A stretch of 64,000 nucleotides of DNA from Mangrovihabitans endophyticus (GCF_014646155.1 NZ_BMMX01000011.1:62001-126000), one strand, 5' to 3'. Shown: positions 17,758 through 27,399, numbered from the stretch's first letter. Numbers and translations are program-made. Notes: generated by a model from the sequence alone, not told the origin.

Positions 17758-18363
17758 TCAGAAGCCGCAGGCGAGGACCCGGATGCCCGGCGGTGCCTGC
17801 TTCTCCACCTGGTCCACGCAGACGTCGCCTCCGGCGGCCACCACGGTGGGCGTGGCGGGCTTGCCGGTCGTCACCACTTGCAGCGGATCGATGTCCTGGC
17901 CGACGAGTCCGACCTCGGTGAACTGCCATGAACCCGCGCAGAACGGCCCGTTGACCACGTCGAGCTGCGCATCCGACGGGATGCCTGGCTGACCCTTCAG
18001 GGCGGACAGCACCCGTTGTTTGCTGGGCCCGGCGGTGCAGGTGCCGGCGGGCTTGGGGGTGGGCGTCGCCGACGTGGTGGGCACGGTGGCCTGCGGCTGC
18101 GTGGTCGCGGTAGGCGGCGTCGGGTACGTCACCGCGCCGCCCGGATAGCTCGGCGGCCCGACCGGAATGCCGGGTGCCGTGGGCACCACGGGCCACGACG
18201 GTGGCGGCACGGCACCGGAGGGGATGTTCGCGCTGCCCGACGCCTCGGGCGGCGCGGTGGGGTCCGGGGCGGGTGGCGTGCCGCACGCCGCGAGGAACGC
18301 GGCGAGGGTCACCGCGCCGACGATCATGGGGGCGCGCATCGGGCGCGGCCAAGCGGGAGACAC
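17758..18363 (-). CDS. Putative secreted lipoprotein, Pro/Thr-rich
   Basis: The 201-residue protein has a signal peptide with lipobox LAAFLAAC (the Cys near residue 27), followed by an 80-residue Pro/Thr/Ala-rich linker and a small C-terminal domain with four cysteines (CTAG, PFCAG, DVCVD, LACGF) that may form two disulfides. No known domain is recognised. GTG 18363 is used; ATG 18339 would still retain the full signal peptide. Confidence 0.75.
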   Translation of the reverse strand: MSPAWPRPMRAPMIVGAVTLAAFLAACGTPPAPDPTAPPEASGSANIPSGAVPPPSWPVVPTAPGIPVGPPSYPGGAVTYPTPPTATTQPQATVPTTSATPTPKPAGTCTAGPSKQRVLSALKGQPGIPSDAQLDVVNGPFCAGSWQFTEVGLVGQDIDPLQVVTTGKPATPTVVAAGGDVCVDQVEKQAPPGIRVLACGF

Positions 18364-18407
18364 GCGCTCATCCTAGGCCCCGGCCGGGGTGATGTGAGTC
18401 GATGGAG

Positions 18408-18797
18408 TCAGCGCGCGATGCGATGCCCGGCGGCGGTCAACGTGTCCATCGCCTCGGTCAGGCGCACGCTGGGCACCAACAGATAGTCGGTGTCGAAGGT
18501 GGAGAACGTCACGATGTTGACCCGGGCGTCCGCGAGCGGTCCCACCAGTGACGCCAGCACCCCGGTCATGGCGAGGTCCAGCGGCCCGATCACGCGGAGG
18601 CAGCGCCATGGGGTTTCGGCGGTCGCGCCCTCCGGCACCTGGTCGGCGGGGCAGATGATCGACGTCTCGTCGGGCGCCCAGGTCACCGACACCACGCTCG
18701 CATCGTCGACGGCCGCGCCGAGCGAGGGAGGAAGCGCCGTTCCGGCGGGGAGCCGGCACACGGCATACTCCTGGGTCAGCAGGTCGAGATCGAGCAT
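18408..18797 (-). CDS. ACT-domain amino-acid-binding protein
   Basis: The protein of 129 residues consists of two small alpha/beta modules; the second (LRVIGPLDLAMTGVLASLVGPLADARVNIVTFSTFDTDYLLV in outline) is a recognisable ACT fold. Small ACT-only proteins of this group bind amino acids, sometimes as regulatory partners. ATG 18797 is preferred; the frame stays open for 12 more codons upstream. No partner is evident from its neighbours. Confidence 0.78.
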   Translation of the reverse strand: MLDLDLLTQEYAVCRLPAGTALPPSLGAAVDDASVVSVTWAPDETSIICPADQVPEGATAETPWRCLRVIGPLDLAMTGVLASLVGPLADARVNIVTFSTFDTDYLLVPSVRLTEAMDTLTAAGHRIAR

Positions 18798-18891
18798 GAC
18801 CGCAGCGTACGTTCTTGATCGACTATGGCCCAATCCCCCGCCGCTGCGGTAATCACCACACCACGGAATGCTAAAGTCGCAGCCCCGGTCG

Positions 18892-19353
18892 TCACCGCAC
18901 CGCGGACAGGAACGTCAACGAGGCCCTCACTCGACCGGCATCGATGAGCGGGGTGGCGATGGCGTCCACCGTGACCGGGGCGCCGGAGCCGTCGGTCTGC
19001 ACGCGCATCAGACCGCGTGCCAGGCGCTCGCTGCGGATGGCGAGTAACGGCGGGATCTTTTCCACTTCGGGGATGTCCAGCTCGCTGCCGCCCTTGGTGA
19101 AATCGATCAGACGGAGGACACCGCCGATCAAAGGCTGCCCGAGGACGTCCTCCGGTCGGCCCAGCCCGAGCAGTTCGCTGCCGGATGGCGACACCGCGAT
19201 GATCCTCATGCCGGCGTCGATGATCAGGCAAGCTTCCTGGGCTTCGGTCACGCTCTCCATCCAGCGCCGCAGGGCGGGGACGAACTCCACCTCAGCCGGC
19301 GTGCGCGCCTGCGGCACGAATGCTCCCGAGAGCGAGAGCTCGACGTGTGCCAC
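18892..19353 (-). CDS. PAS-domain protein
   Basis: The 153-residue protein contains a PAS-like sensory fold (EAQEACLIIDAGMRIIAVSPSG, SELLGLGRPEDVLGQPL) with no attached output domain. It could bind a ligand or cofactor and signal through a partner. GTG 19353 is the best start because GGGAGG lies 5 nt upstream; the preceding GTG at 19359 would hide this site. It is monocistronic by spacing. Confidence 0.75.
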   Translation of the reverse strand: MAHVELSLSGAFVPQARTPAEVEFVPALRRWMESVTEAQEACLIIDAGMRIIAVSPSGSELLGLGRPEDVLGQPLIGGVLRLIDFTKGGSELDIPEVEKIPPLLAIRSERLARGLMRVQTDGSGAPVTVDAIATPLIDAGRVRASLTFLSAVR

Positions 19354-19467
19354 TAGCACCTCCCTCGTCGTCCGTGCCGTTCAGGAATACGCGCGGCCCG
19401 AGCGAGGGGTTCAACCTCGCCGGGCCGGACGCGTACAGTCGGACGGCAAACGGTCACCGAAGGAACG

Positions 19468-20205
19468 TTACCGGCGGGTCGCGCGCTTGTCAGCGGCCGT
19501 TTGTCCGTTGCCGTACCACCGGTAGTCACTACCCGGACGGTAGGGCGCGTTCATCCAGGTCGCGGGGTGCTCGGCCACCGCGGACAGCTTCCTGGCCGTG
19601 GCCGGGGAGATGCGGGCGCCACCGGCGATCAGCAGGCGATCGAGTTCCCGGTGCGTCGCCACGAGGCATTCCTTCGGCAGGCCGTGCACGCTGATCACGC
19701 CGGAGCCGACGAAGGCGAGCACCGGGGTGACCGGGACGGTCAGCCCGACCGCTGTGGACATCGCGCGCGCGGCACGCTTGGCGTCGCGGCGGGCCTCCGT
19801 CACGTACGCGGGGCGCTTGCCGTTGATCTGCACGACGTCACCGGCGATCAGCACCCGGGAGCGGCCATGGTCGGCGACCGTCACGGCGTAGACGCCGCCG
19901 GGGCCGATGGCCAGGAAGCCGGCTCGATCGTCGGTGAGATCGGGCTCGTGGTGGGCCATGTCATCGGTGCGTGGCCAGTCGACGATGTGCCAGGCGGGGC
20001 CGAGCCGGTCGAGTCGGGTCAGCGCGCGTGCGCCGGCCGCCTCCAGGCGGCGTGCGTCACGCTCGGCGCGTCGACGGCGGGCCCAGCCCATCGGGTTGGA
20101 ACGGCTCGGCTCCAGCTCCGCGGGTCGTGCAGGCAGTCGACGGTCGACAGGTTCCAGTGCTTGGGAGGGGGCAGACTCGGACGAGCGAGCGGGGAAGACA
20201 GTCAT
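19468..20205 (-). CDS. NERD-like (nuclease-related) domain protein
   Basis: The 245-residue protein has a basic Arg-rich helical N-terminal part (about 40-65), then a restriction-fold-like pattern: GPAWHIVDWPRTD, FLAIGPGGVYAVTVADHGRSRVLIAGDVVQINGKR and PVTPVLAFVGSGVISV. This pattern resembles NERD-related proteins of actinobacteria, but the catalytic residues are not clearly conserved. The start ATG has GGAGG 10 nt upstream. The function is unknown. Confidence 0.6.
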   Translation of the reverse strand: MTVFPARSSESAPSQALEPVDRRLPARPAELEPSRSNPMGWARRRRAERDARRLEAAGARALTRLDRLGPAWHIVDWPRTDDMAHHEPDLTDDRAGFLAIGPGGVYAVTVADHGRSRVLIAGDVVQINGKRPAYVTEARRDAKRAARAMSTAVGLTVPVTPVLAFVGSGVISVHGLPKECLVATHRELDRLLIAGGARISPATARKLSAVAEHPATWMNAPYRPGSDYRWYGNGQTAADKRATRR

Positions 20206-20399
20206 GAGCTTATGACCTCCGGCAAAAGGTCTGTGGCTTTCTTACCACTACGTTAAGTGTTGGACCCCCTACAGAGGCAACACCAACCGGCGCATGAAGA
20301 CGGAGTGAAGGGGGATGAATGCCGTATTCATCCACTTCCTCTTCTTGCGGATGGCGCATGTGCTGTTGTGCCCCCCGACTCTCACAGGTCTCGTCCGCA

Positions 20400-20418
20400 C
20401 CAAGTTAGCCTGACCTTA
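20400..20418. promoter_or_regulatory. Possible DtxR/IdeR-type box upstream of arcA
   Basis: The 19 bases match 14 positions of the iron-box consensus TTAGGTTAGSCTAACCTAA, with the core GTTAGCCT.ACCT intact. It is 57 bp upstream of the arginine deiminase start in a 269-bp divergent promoter region. The outer T/A positions are poor, so this may be chance. Confidence 0.3.
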
Positions 20419-20474
20419 CCGAGACTGCACGCCGTGCAGGTGATCTCTGCGAAAAGTCACAGTACGCTCGCCGC

Positions 20475-21674
20475 GTGGCGCATTACGTCGACAGCGAAGT
20501 CAGCCGGCTCACCACGGTGATGCTGCATCGTCCCGGACCGGAGCTTGCCCGGTTGACCCCCCGCAACAACGACTCCCTGCTCTTCGACGGCATCCCGTGG
20601 GTGGGCCGTGCGCAGGAGGAGCATGACGGCTTCGCCGCCGCCCTGCGGGAACGCGGCGTCGAGGTGCTCTATCTCGGCGATTTGCTGACCGAGACGCTCG
20701 CCGTCGCCTCGGCCCGCGCGGACCTCATCGACGACGCGGTCAACAGTCCCCGCCTGGGTGACGCCCTGCGCACCAGCGTGCGGTCCTACCTTGAGGATCA
20801 GGATCCACAACACCTGGCCACGGTGCTGATGGCCGGTCTGGCGCACGAGGAGGTGAAGCCGGATCCGGGCGGCCTGGTGTACCGGATGATGGACACGCAC
20901 GACTTCGTCATCGATCCACTGCCGAATCTGCTCTTCACCCGCGACTCCTCGGTGTGGATCCGGGATCGGGTGGCGGTGACCAGCCTCGCCATGCCCGCCC
21001 GCAGCCGGGAGACCGCGCTCACCCGAGCGATCTACCGGCATCACCCACGCTTCGCCGGCACCGAGTTGATCTACTCCCCCGCCCTGGAGAACGTGGAGGG
21101 TGGCGACGTCTTGTTGCTCGCGCCCGGCGTGTTGGCCATCGGCGTCGGTGAGCGCACCACCCCGGCCGGCGCCGAACGCCTGGCCCGCCGGGTCTTCGCC
21201 GACGACCTGGCGCACACCGTGCTGGCGGTGCCGATCGCTCAGGAACGCGCCACCATGCACCTGGACACCGTGTGCACCATGGTCGACGTGGACGCGGTGG
21301 TGATGTACCCGAACGTGGCCGACTCGCTGCAGGCCTTCACCGTCACGGCCGGCCCGGACCGGCGTCCCCAGGTCGCCGGGCCCACCCCGTTCCTGGCCGC
21401 CGCGGCGGACGCGATGGGCATCGAACGGCTCCGCATCATCGACACCGGACTCGATCCGGTGACCGCCGAGCGGGAGCAGTGGGACGACGGCAACAACACC
21501 CTCGCCCTGGCGCCCCGGCTGTGCGTGGCCTACGAACGCAACGTGGAGACCAACGCCCAGTTGGAGCGGGCCGGCATCGAGGTGATCGCGATAGGCGGCT
21601 CGGAACTCGGCTCCGGGCGGGGCGGCCCGCGCTGCATGTCGTGCCCCATCGAACGGGTGTCCGCCGGAGCGTGA
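20475..21674 (+). CDS. arcA: Arginine deiminase
   Basis: The 399-residue pentein enzyme has [20 protein letters not shown] (catalytic His) and [14 protein letters not shown] near the end with the nucleophilic Cys, all diagnostic for arginine deiminase. It hydrolyses arginine to citrulline and ammonia. No carbamate kinase or ornithine carbamoyltransferase is adjacent, so the classic arc operon is not present here; it may serve nitrogen supply or acid resistance. The start GTG opens [21 protein letters not shown], the usual N-terminus. Confidence 0.96.
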   Translation: MAHYVDSEVSRLTTVMLHRPGPELARLTPRNNDSLLFDGIPWVGRAQEEHDGFAAALRERGVEVLYLGDLLTETLAVASARADLIDDAVNSPRLGDALRTSVRSYLEDQDPQHLATVLMAGLAHEEVKPDPGGLVYRMMDTHDFVIDPLPNLLFTRDSSVWIRDRVAVTSLAMPARSRETALTRAIYRHHPRFAGTELIYSPALENVEGGDVLLLAPGVLAIGVGERTTPAGAERLARRVFADDLAHTVLAVPIAQERATMHLDTVCTMVDVDAVVMYPNVADSLQAFTVTAGPDRRPQVAGPTPFLAAAADAMGIERLRIIDTGLDPVTAEREQWDDGNNTLALAPRLCVAYERNVETNAQLERAGIEVIAIGGSELGSGRGGPRCMSCPIERVSAGA

Positions 21675-21710
21675 GTGACCGGCCGACGCCTCGTGCGGGG
21701 CTCGGCGGCG

Positions 21711-22595
21711 TCAGCGCAGCGTGAGCTGCCGGCCGATGAGCCCCTGCTTGGCGCGCCGCGCCGCACTGTCCAGCGGCGTGGTGTCGGCCAGCGTGTCCGC
21801 GTACCGTTTGGCGAAATCGGCCAGCGGAGCCTCCCAGTCCGACGCCTCCGGTGCCCGGGGCACGTCCCACACCGGCACCAGCAGGCCGTGTGCCCGGAAC
21901 ATGCCGGCGAACCGGGTGTCGTCGCCGAGTCGCAGATCGCCGGCGGCGGACAGCCGGGCCAGCGCGGCGAGGGCGGTGTCCTCCGGCTCGGCGAGCACCC
22001 AGCGCACGTGTGACTTCTCCGGCACCCGGCACCAGTACGCCGCGTGGGCGGCCGACATGCGCACGGTCGGATAGATCGAGGCGTTCGCCCGTTCCAGCGA
22101 TGCGCTCACGTTCGGGTCGCCAGCCTGCTCGGCGTCCAGCCAGTACCCGAAGTCCTCGTGCACCGTGACGTCCAGCGGGCCGTCGTCGAGCACGTCCTGC
22201 AACCGTGGTCCGGGACCGGCCAGGGCGGGCACCGCCACCGTGTCGCCGGGCTCGGTGCCCAGCGCCGCCAGGATCGCCGCGGCGAGGTCTCGGGAGACGT
22301 CGCCGGACTGCACATGCCGCTGGAGGCCGACGAACGCCGTGCCGTCCTGGCGGACCATCGCGGGCAACGCCATCGGCAGCACCGTGGAGAGCACGATCTC
22401 GCGGTCGCCGTGCTCGGCGGCCACCTCCGGCTTGACGCGCAGCGGCGCGGAGGCCGCGGGCACCAGCTCGCGCAACGCGATCCACTGTGCCTCGTCCGCC
22501 AGGCCCTCGAAGGGCCGTGCGACGTAGATGTCGCGGATCTTCTCGCGCTTCGGCGCGGTGGCGGACGTACGCGGGCTCTTCCGGCGCTTGCTCAT
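21711..22595 (-). CDS. DUF5926 family protein
   Basis: The 294-residue protein begins with a Lys/Arg-rich leader (SKRRKSPRTSATAPKREK) followed by VARPFEGLADEAQWIALRELVPAA, the hallmark of the actinobacterial DUF5926 family. The function of this conserved family is unknown. It converges with arcA, 36 bp apart. Confidence 0.85.
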   Translation of the reverse strand: MSKRRKSPRTSATAPKREKIRDIYVARPFEGLADEAQWIALRELVPAASAPLRVKPEVAAEHGDREIVLSTVLPMALPAMVRQDGTAFVGLQRHVQSGDVSRDLAAAILAALGTEPGDTVAVPALAGPGPRLQDVLDDGPLDVTVHEDFGYWLDAEQAGDPNVSASLERANASIYPTVRMSAAHAAYWCRVPEKSHVRWVLAEPEDTALAALARLSAAGDLRLGDDTRFAGMFRAHGLLVPVWDVPRAPEASDWEAPLADFAKRYADTLADTTPLDSAARRAKQGLIGRQLTLR

Positions 22596-22626
22596 GGCGC
22601 ATCAGCCTACTGGCATGGCACCGGCT

Positions 22627-23829
22627 TCAGCCGCGCGGCAGGCGCACCACGGCGACCGTGCCGCCGCCTTCTCGCGGGCGCAACGACACCCAGCCGTTCT
22701 GCCGTTCCACGATCCTCCGCACCAGGTAAAGCCCCAGCCCGGCGCCCGGGTGCAGTCGACGGTCGCCCGCCTCCGCCTGCCAGTAACGCTCGAAGACGCG
22801 CTCCACGTGTTCCGGCCGCACGCCGATGCCCCGATCGCAGACCCGGAACGTCACGGTGTGCTCGTCCGCCTCGGCGTGCACCTCCACGTCGGTGTCGGCC
22901 GGGGAGTATTTCGCGGCGTTGGTGGCCAGCTCGGTCAGGATGGTGGCCAGCGAATCGCGATTCCCGTACGCCTTGGGCAGCTCGCCCGGCAGCCCGTCGA
23001 GCATCATCCGGCGGCGCAGGTCCGCGGGCAGCTCGTCGACTGCCGCGCGGAGCGCCTCGACGAGATCGAACGGGCCGGACGGCGTGCCGCCCACCTCGCC
23101 GTCGTCGCTTGTCGCCGAGAGCAACCGGTCGACCAGGCGAGCCAGTTCCGCGGCGCGGGCGCCGATGATGCGCACCGCTTCCTGGCGACCGCCCTCGCCG
23201 AGCGAGTCCCAGTGGTTGGTGAGCGTGTCCGCGTATCCCTTGATCACGGTGACCGGGGTGCGTAGCTCGTGGCTGGTGACCGCCACCCAGAGGTCGCGGT
23301 TCTCCTGCCGCCGCGCCTGCTCGCGCGCGTCGCCGTGCACCGGGAGGCCGTCCCGGATGCCGTAGAGGCGCCCGACGTAGGCCGCGAGCAGTTCCAGCAC
23401 CGAGTGGTGCGTGGCCGACGGCTCGCCGTCCTCGGGCGCGAAGTAGACGTGCAGCGAGCCGACGATGGCGCCGGACCAGTCGCAGCGGGCACCGAGGATG
23501 CGGTGCATCGCGCCGCCGCCATCGAGGTGGCTGGCGTACTCGTCGTTGAGGGAGTCAAGCGGGATCAGCAGGGTGCGCTCGGCGTGCAGTCGCGCGTCCG
23601 CGCGTTCCACCCGCCGGCCCAGCGCCGGTGCGCAGGCGCCGGACGCGGCGATCACGCGGCCCTGGCCGGGGCTGTATTCGGCGAAGCCAGCACCACGGCC
23701 GCCGAGCGCTTCCTGCGCCAGCCGGACGATCTGTCCCAGCACCGGCAGGCCCGACTCGCCGGCGTTCAGCCGGTCGAGGATCGCGATCTGACCCTGAGTC
23801 AGCGCGGTGTAGTCGGGATGCTCCGGCAT
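22627..23829 (-). CDS. GAF-type sensor histidine kinase (orphan)
   Basis: The 400-residue soluble protein has an N-terminal GAF-like sensor (about 15-165), a HisKA helix with SHELRTPVTVIKGY carrying the phospho-acceptor His, and a HATPase domain with N-box ELATNAAKYS, G1 DRGIGV and G2 GAGLGLYLV. It lacks membrane helices, so it senses a cytoplasmic or diffusible signal. No response regulator is next to it, so the partner is unknown. Confidence 0.9.
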   Translation of the reverse strand: MPEHPDYTALTQGQIAILDRLNAGESGLPVLGQIVRLAQEALGGRGAGFAEYSPGQGRVIAASGACAPALGRRVERADARLHAERTLLIPLDSLNDEYASHLDGGGAMHRILGARCDWSGAIVGSLHVYFAPEDGEPSATHHSVLELLAAYVGRLYGIRDGLPVHGDAREQARRQENRDLWVAVTSHELRTPVTVIKGYADTLTNHWDSLGEGGRQEAVRIIGARAAELARLVDRLLSATSDDGEVGGTPSGPFDLVEALRAAVDELPADLRRRMMLDGLPGELPKAYGNRDSLATILTELATNAAKYSPADTDVEVHAEADEHTVTFRVCDRGIGVRPEHVERVFERYWQAEAGDRRLHPGAGLGLYLVRRIVERQNGWVSLRPREGGGTVAVVRLPRG

Positions 23830-23914
23830 GTCTGCGAGTCTGCCTCGATTCGGAGATTTTCGGCAGACCGGCCGGCATGGATCTTGGGTGTGGTTAACGA
23901 GTCCGTGACAGACA

Positions 23915-24712
23915 TCACATTTTAGTAATGCGATCCATGACGTAGCGCGGCCGGTCCGTGATCACCCCGTCCACCCCCAACTCCAGCACCAGATCCAGGT
24001 CACGCCCGTCGTTGACGGTCCACACGTAGATCTGATGACCCGCGCCCCGCAAACTGCGGATCAGCCCCGGTCGCGCCCGGCTCAGGCCGATGCTCGGGCC
24101 GCCGATGCGGGCACCGAACGGCAGCTTGCCGCGGCCCACCCCGGGCGGCGGAATCTCCAACAGGTAGACCGTCGGCAGGGCGGGCGCCAGGGCCCGGATG
24201 CGGCGCAGGGCCAGCGCCGAGAACGACATCACGGTCACCGCGACGCCGACCTCCGGGGCCGGATCGGTGAGCCCGTGACGGCGCAGCAGGTCCACCAGGC
24301 GGCGCTCCACCTCGGCGCCGTAGCGCGACGGGTGCTTGGTCTCGATCAGCAGCCGCACCGGACGCCCGATCTCGCGCAGCGACTCCAACAACCGGTCCAG
24401 GGTGAGCAGCCGGGTGAGGTCGGGGTCGGGCGGCTCGTCCGGCGGCGGCTCGGACGCACCCGGATGCCACGAGCCGAAGTCCAGCTCGTCCAGCTCCGCC
24501 AGCGTCTTGGCGCTGACCAGGCCACGGCCGTTGCTGGTGCGGTCCAGCCGCCGGTCGTGCACGCACACCAGATGCCCGTCACGGGTCAGGCGTACGTCGC
24601 ACTCCAGCCCGTCCGCACCGTCCGCGATCGCTCGCAGGTAGGCCGCGAGCGTGTGCTCCGGCAGGGCGTCGGCACCGCCACGATGGGCGAAGACCAGCGG
24701 ATTCGGGTTCAC
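23915..24712 (-). CDS. Glycerophosphodiester phosphodiesterase
   Basis: The 265-residue protein has the GDPD catalytic elements: HRGGADALPEHTLAAY near the start with the two catalytic residues (HR..., E..T), DGLECDVRLTRDG with metal-binding Glu/Asp, and CVHDRRLDRT. It hydrolyses glycerophosphodiesters to glycerol-3-phosphate and an alcohol. The GTG at 24712 overlaps the rhodanese stop (GTGA), so translation is coupled. There is no signal peptide, so it is probably cytoplasmic. Confidence 0.93.
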   Translation of the reverse strand: MNPNPLVFAHRGGADALPEHTLAAYLRAIADGADGLECDVRLTRDGHLVCVHDRRLDRTSNGRGLVSAKTLAELDELDFGSWHPGASEPPPDEPPDPDLTRLLTLDRLLESLREIGRPVRLLIETKHPSRYGAEVERRLVDLLRRHGLTDPAPEVGVAVTVMSFSALALRRIRALAPALPTVYLLEIPPPGVGRGKLPFGARIGGPSIGLSRARPGLIRSLRGAGHQIYVWTVNDGRDLDLVLELGVDGVITDRPRYVMDRITKM

Positions 24713-25044
24713 AGCACCCGGGCCGGTTGCCCGTTCTCGCTGACCATGTCCCGGCCGGCCGCCGCCCAGGCCTGCATCCCACCGCTCAGGTTGCGCACGT
24801 TGTCCCACCCGTTGCCGCGCAGGTAGGACGTGACCTGGCCGGAACGCCCGCCGGAGCGGCACACGACGACCACCTCCGAGTCGGCCGGCACCTCCGCCAT
24901 CCGGGCCGGCACCTCCATCATCGGCACGTGGTGGGCGCCGGGCGCATGGCCGGCCTCCCACTCGTCCGGCTCGCGCACGTCGAGCAGATAGGCGCCGACC
25001 TCGACCTCACCGGCGGACACGTGGGGAACTTCGGATCCGAACAC
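24709..25044 (-). CDS. Rhodanese-like sulfurtransferase
   Basis: The 111-residue single-domain protein has LLDVREPDEWEAGHAPGA and the active-site loop CRSGGRS with the sulfur-accepting Cys (about residue 62). The 6-residue loop fits single-domain rhodaneses acting on sulfur rather than Cdc25 phosphatases. The sulfur acceptor is unknown. It is the upstream partner of the phosphodiesterase. Confidence 0.92.
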   Translation of the reverse strand: MFGSEVPHVSAGEVEVGAYLLDVREPDEWEAGHAPGAHHVPMMEVPARMAEVPADSEVVVVCRSGGRSGQVTSYLRGNGWDNVRNLSGGMQAWAAAGRDMVSENGQPARVL

Positions 25045-25071
25045 GCCCTCCAGCGTAAAGGCCCGTGCCGG

Positions 25072-26343
25072 TCATCCGCCGGACTGGCCGGACGACGCGG
25101 CGTCGTTCGCCGCGATCCACTCGCTCATCTTGTCCGCCGCCATCGCCTGATAGAGCGCGAGCGCCTTCTCCCGGTCGGAGACCACCACGCTCTGCCCGTC
25201 GATGTTCTGACTGCCGACGTTCGGGCTGGTGAGGAACGTCAGGTTCGACGAACGCAGGTTGCGGAACTGGACCGCCATGTCGGTCAGCGAGAAGTCCTGG
25301 TCGACGGTGACCGCGGCGGTCACCGACTTGAGGAAGTCGTTGAGCTTGCCGGGGTTGGACAGCGTGCCGGTGCTCGCAGCCTTGTCCATCACGGCCTTGA
25401 GGAAGTCCTGCTGGTGCTGCATGCGGGCGAAGTCGCCGCGCGGGAACTGCTTGCGCTGCCGGATCCAGTCCAGTGCCTGCGCGCCGTTCATGTGCATGGT
25501 GCCCTTGTGGAAGACGCGGTGCGGCTTGTGAATCGACGTGATGGTCTGCTCGACCTTCAGGTCCACGCCGCCGAGGGCGTCGACGACCTCGCGGAAGCCG
25601 CCGAAGTCGATCGCCGCCACATGATCGATGTGCACGTCGGTCACGCACTCCACGGTGTGCACCGCGCGGGGCAGGCCACCGAACGCGAAGGCCGCGTTGA
25701 TCTTCGCGCGGCGCGCCGAGTCGCAAGGCGCGTCGTTCGCCGTCGGGATGGGCACCCACAGGTCCCGCGGGATCGAGACCAGTTGGGCGGACTGGTGATC
25801 GGCCGGGATGTGCATGAGGATCAGGGTGTCCGCGCGCCAGGCGTTCTGCGCGTCCTTGGCGGCGTCCGGGTCGCGCGAGTCGCTGCCCACCAGCAGGACG
25901 TTCAGCGTGCCGTCCACCTCCTTGGCGGGCCGGCCACCGGTGATCTCGGAGAACGCGTCGGTGCGCTTCAGATCGTCGTCCAGGTTGGAGGCGTATCCGT
26001 ACAGCGAGATCGCGGCGATCATCCCGATGATGATCACGGCGATGCCGGACACCAGGGCGATCCGGCCCCACCGCGGCTTCGGCTTTCCCCGGTACGGGCG
26101 GCCGGGACCGCCACCGTAGCCACCGCCGCCGGGACCGCCGCCACGGGGCGGCACCGACCCGGACCCGGAGGCGCGCGGCGGCCGGCCGTCGGAGGGGTAC
26201 CGGTCTCCCACGCCCGCCCGCCCGGAGGGGCGGCTAGGCGCGGCGGCGCGGCCCCCGGCGCGGGGCACCGAGGCGCGGCCCCCGGATCCGGGCACCGAGG
26301 CACGACCGGACGAATTGCCATAGGGCGACGTGGGCGCAGACAT
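25072..26343 (-). CDS. LytR-CpsA-Psr (LCP) family cell-wall ligase
   Basis: The 423-residue protein has a long disordered cytoplasmic tail rich in Gly/Pro/Arg/Ser (1-90), one membrane helix (about 95-117) and an external LCP domain with LLVGSDSRD, WRADTLILMHIP, SIPRDLWVPIP, KINAAFAFGG and RQRKQFPRGDFARM. The Arg and Asp residues in these motifs bind the pyrophosphate lipid. LCP enzymes attach polyprenyl-phosphate-linked polymers (wall polysaccharides, teichoic acids) to peptidoglycan. It precedes, on the same strand, no obvious polymer gene. Confidence 0.93.
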   Translation of the reverse strand: MSAPTSPYGNSSGRASVPGSGGRASVPRAGGRAAAPSRPSGRAGVGDRYPSDGRPPRASGSGSVPPRGGGPGGGGYGGGPGRPYRGKPKPRWGRIALVSGIAVIIIGMIAAISLYGYASNLDDDLKRTDAFSEITGGRPAKEVDGTLNVLLVGSDSRDPDAAKDAQNAWRADTLILMHIPADHQSAQLVSIPRDLWVPIPTANDAPCDSARRAKINAAFAFGGLPRAVHTVECVTDVHIDHVAAIDFGGFREVVDALGGVDLKVEQTITSIHKPHRVFHKGTMHMNGAQALDWIRQRKQFPRGDFARMQHQQDFLKAVMDKAASTGTLSNPGKLNDFLKSVTAAVTVDQDFSLTDMAVQFRNLRSSNLTFLTSPNVGSQNIDGQSVVVSDREKALALYQAMAADKMSEWIAANDAASSGQSGG

Positions 26344-26415
26344 GATCCCAGGTTACGTACACCTGGTCCGACAAATGGGGTAACCGTCGGGGTACGGCAC
26401 GAAGTGGGGAGGCAA

Positions 26416-27399
26416 TTACTTTGAGTAGCCGAGTGAAGGCTGGTCGGCCGCGAAGTACTCGATCGTCCGGCGCAGCCCCTCCTCCGGGCCGACCTGCGGC
26501 TCGTAGCCCAGCCGGGCACGCGCCAGCGTCAGATCGGGGCGGCGGCGCTCCGGATCGTCCGCGCCGCGCTCGACCAGCTCGACGGCGGAGGCGCTGCCGG
26601 ATAGCCGGACGATCGTCTCGGCCAGCGCGAGCATCGTCATCTCGTGCTCGGTGCCGCAGTTGATCGGCCCGGACTCGGTGGAGTCCAGCAGCAGCAGGAT
26701 GCCGCGCACCAGATCGTCGACATAGGTGATGGACCGGGTCTGCGCGCCGGTGCCGTGCACGGTGACCGGCGCGCCGCGCAGCGCCTGGGTGATGAAGGTG
26801 GGGATGGCCCGACCATCGTCCGGGCGCATCCGTGGCCCGTACGTATTGAAGATCCGGACGATCGCGGTGTCCAAGCCGTGCAGGCGGTGGTAGGCCATCA
26901 CCGCCGCCTCCGAGAAGCGCTTCGCCTCGTCGTACACCGCGCGGACGCCGACCGGGTTGACGTTGCCCCAGTAGGTCTCCGGCTGGGGATGCACCAGCGG
27001 GTCGCCGTAGACCTCCGAGGTGGAGGCCATCAGGAAGCGCGCGGCGTCGGTGACCGCCCGGTCCAGCAGCGCCAGGGTGCCCACCGAACCGACCTTGAGG
27101 ATCTCGGTGGGCAGCTTGGCGAAGTCGGTGGGGCTGGCCGGCGAGGCCATGTGCAGGATCGCGTCGAACCGGCCGGGCAGGCTCGGCAGGCCCGCGGTGA
27201 TGTCCGCCTCGATGAGCGTGAAGCGCGGGTTTCCGGCGAGATGCGCGACGTTGCTGCGCGAGCCGGTCACGAAGTTGTCCAGGGCGACGACCTCGCACCC
27301 CCGGGCGAGGAGCGCGTCGACGGTGTGCGACGGAACGAAGCCGGCTCCTCCGCTGACCAGAATCCGATGCCCGGCGCCGTATCGCTGCGTCACTGCCAT
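26416..27399 (-). CDS. UDP-glucuronate decarboxylase-like SDR epimerase
   Basis: The 327-residue protein has the NAD-binding GGAGFV (17-22) and the catalytic S/T..Y-x3-K set: TSEVYGDP (127-134) and Y156..K160 within VYDEAKR. QPETYWGNVNPVGVRAVYDE matches in pattern the signature of UDP-xylose synthases (UXS). These decarboxylate UDP-glucuronate to UDP-xylose. A related dehydratase/epimerase role cannot be excluded. The ATG 27399 places the Rossmann fold at the usual distance from the start; the open frame upstream is Arg-rich and not coding in appearance. Confidence 0.85.
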   Translation of the reverse strand: MAVTQRYGAGHRILVSGGAGFVPSHTVDALLARGCEVVALDNFVTGSRSNVAHLAGNPRFTLIEADITAGLPSLPGRFDAILHMASPASPTDFAKLPTEILKVGSVGTLALLDRAVTDAARFLMASTSEVYGDPLVHPQPETYWGNVNPVGVRAVYDEAKRFSEAAVMAYHRLHGLDTAIVRIFNTYGPRMRPDDGRAIPTFITQALRGAPVTVHGTGAQTRSITYVDDLVRGILLLLDSTESGPINCGTEHEMTMLALAETIVRLSGSASAVELVERGADDPERRRPDLTLARARLGYEPQVGPEEGLRRTIEYFAADQPSLGYSK

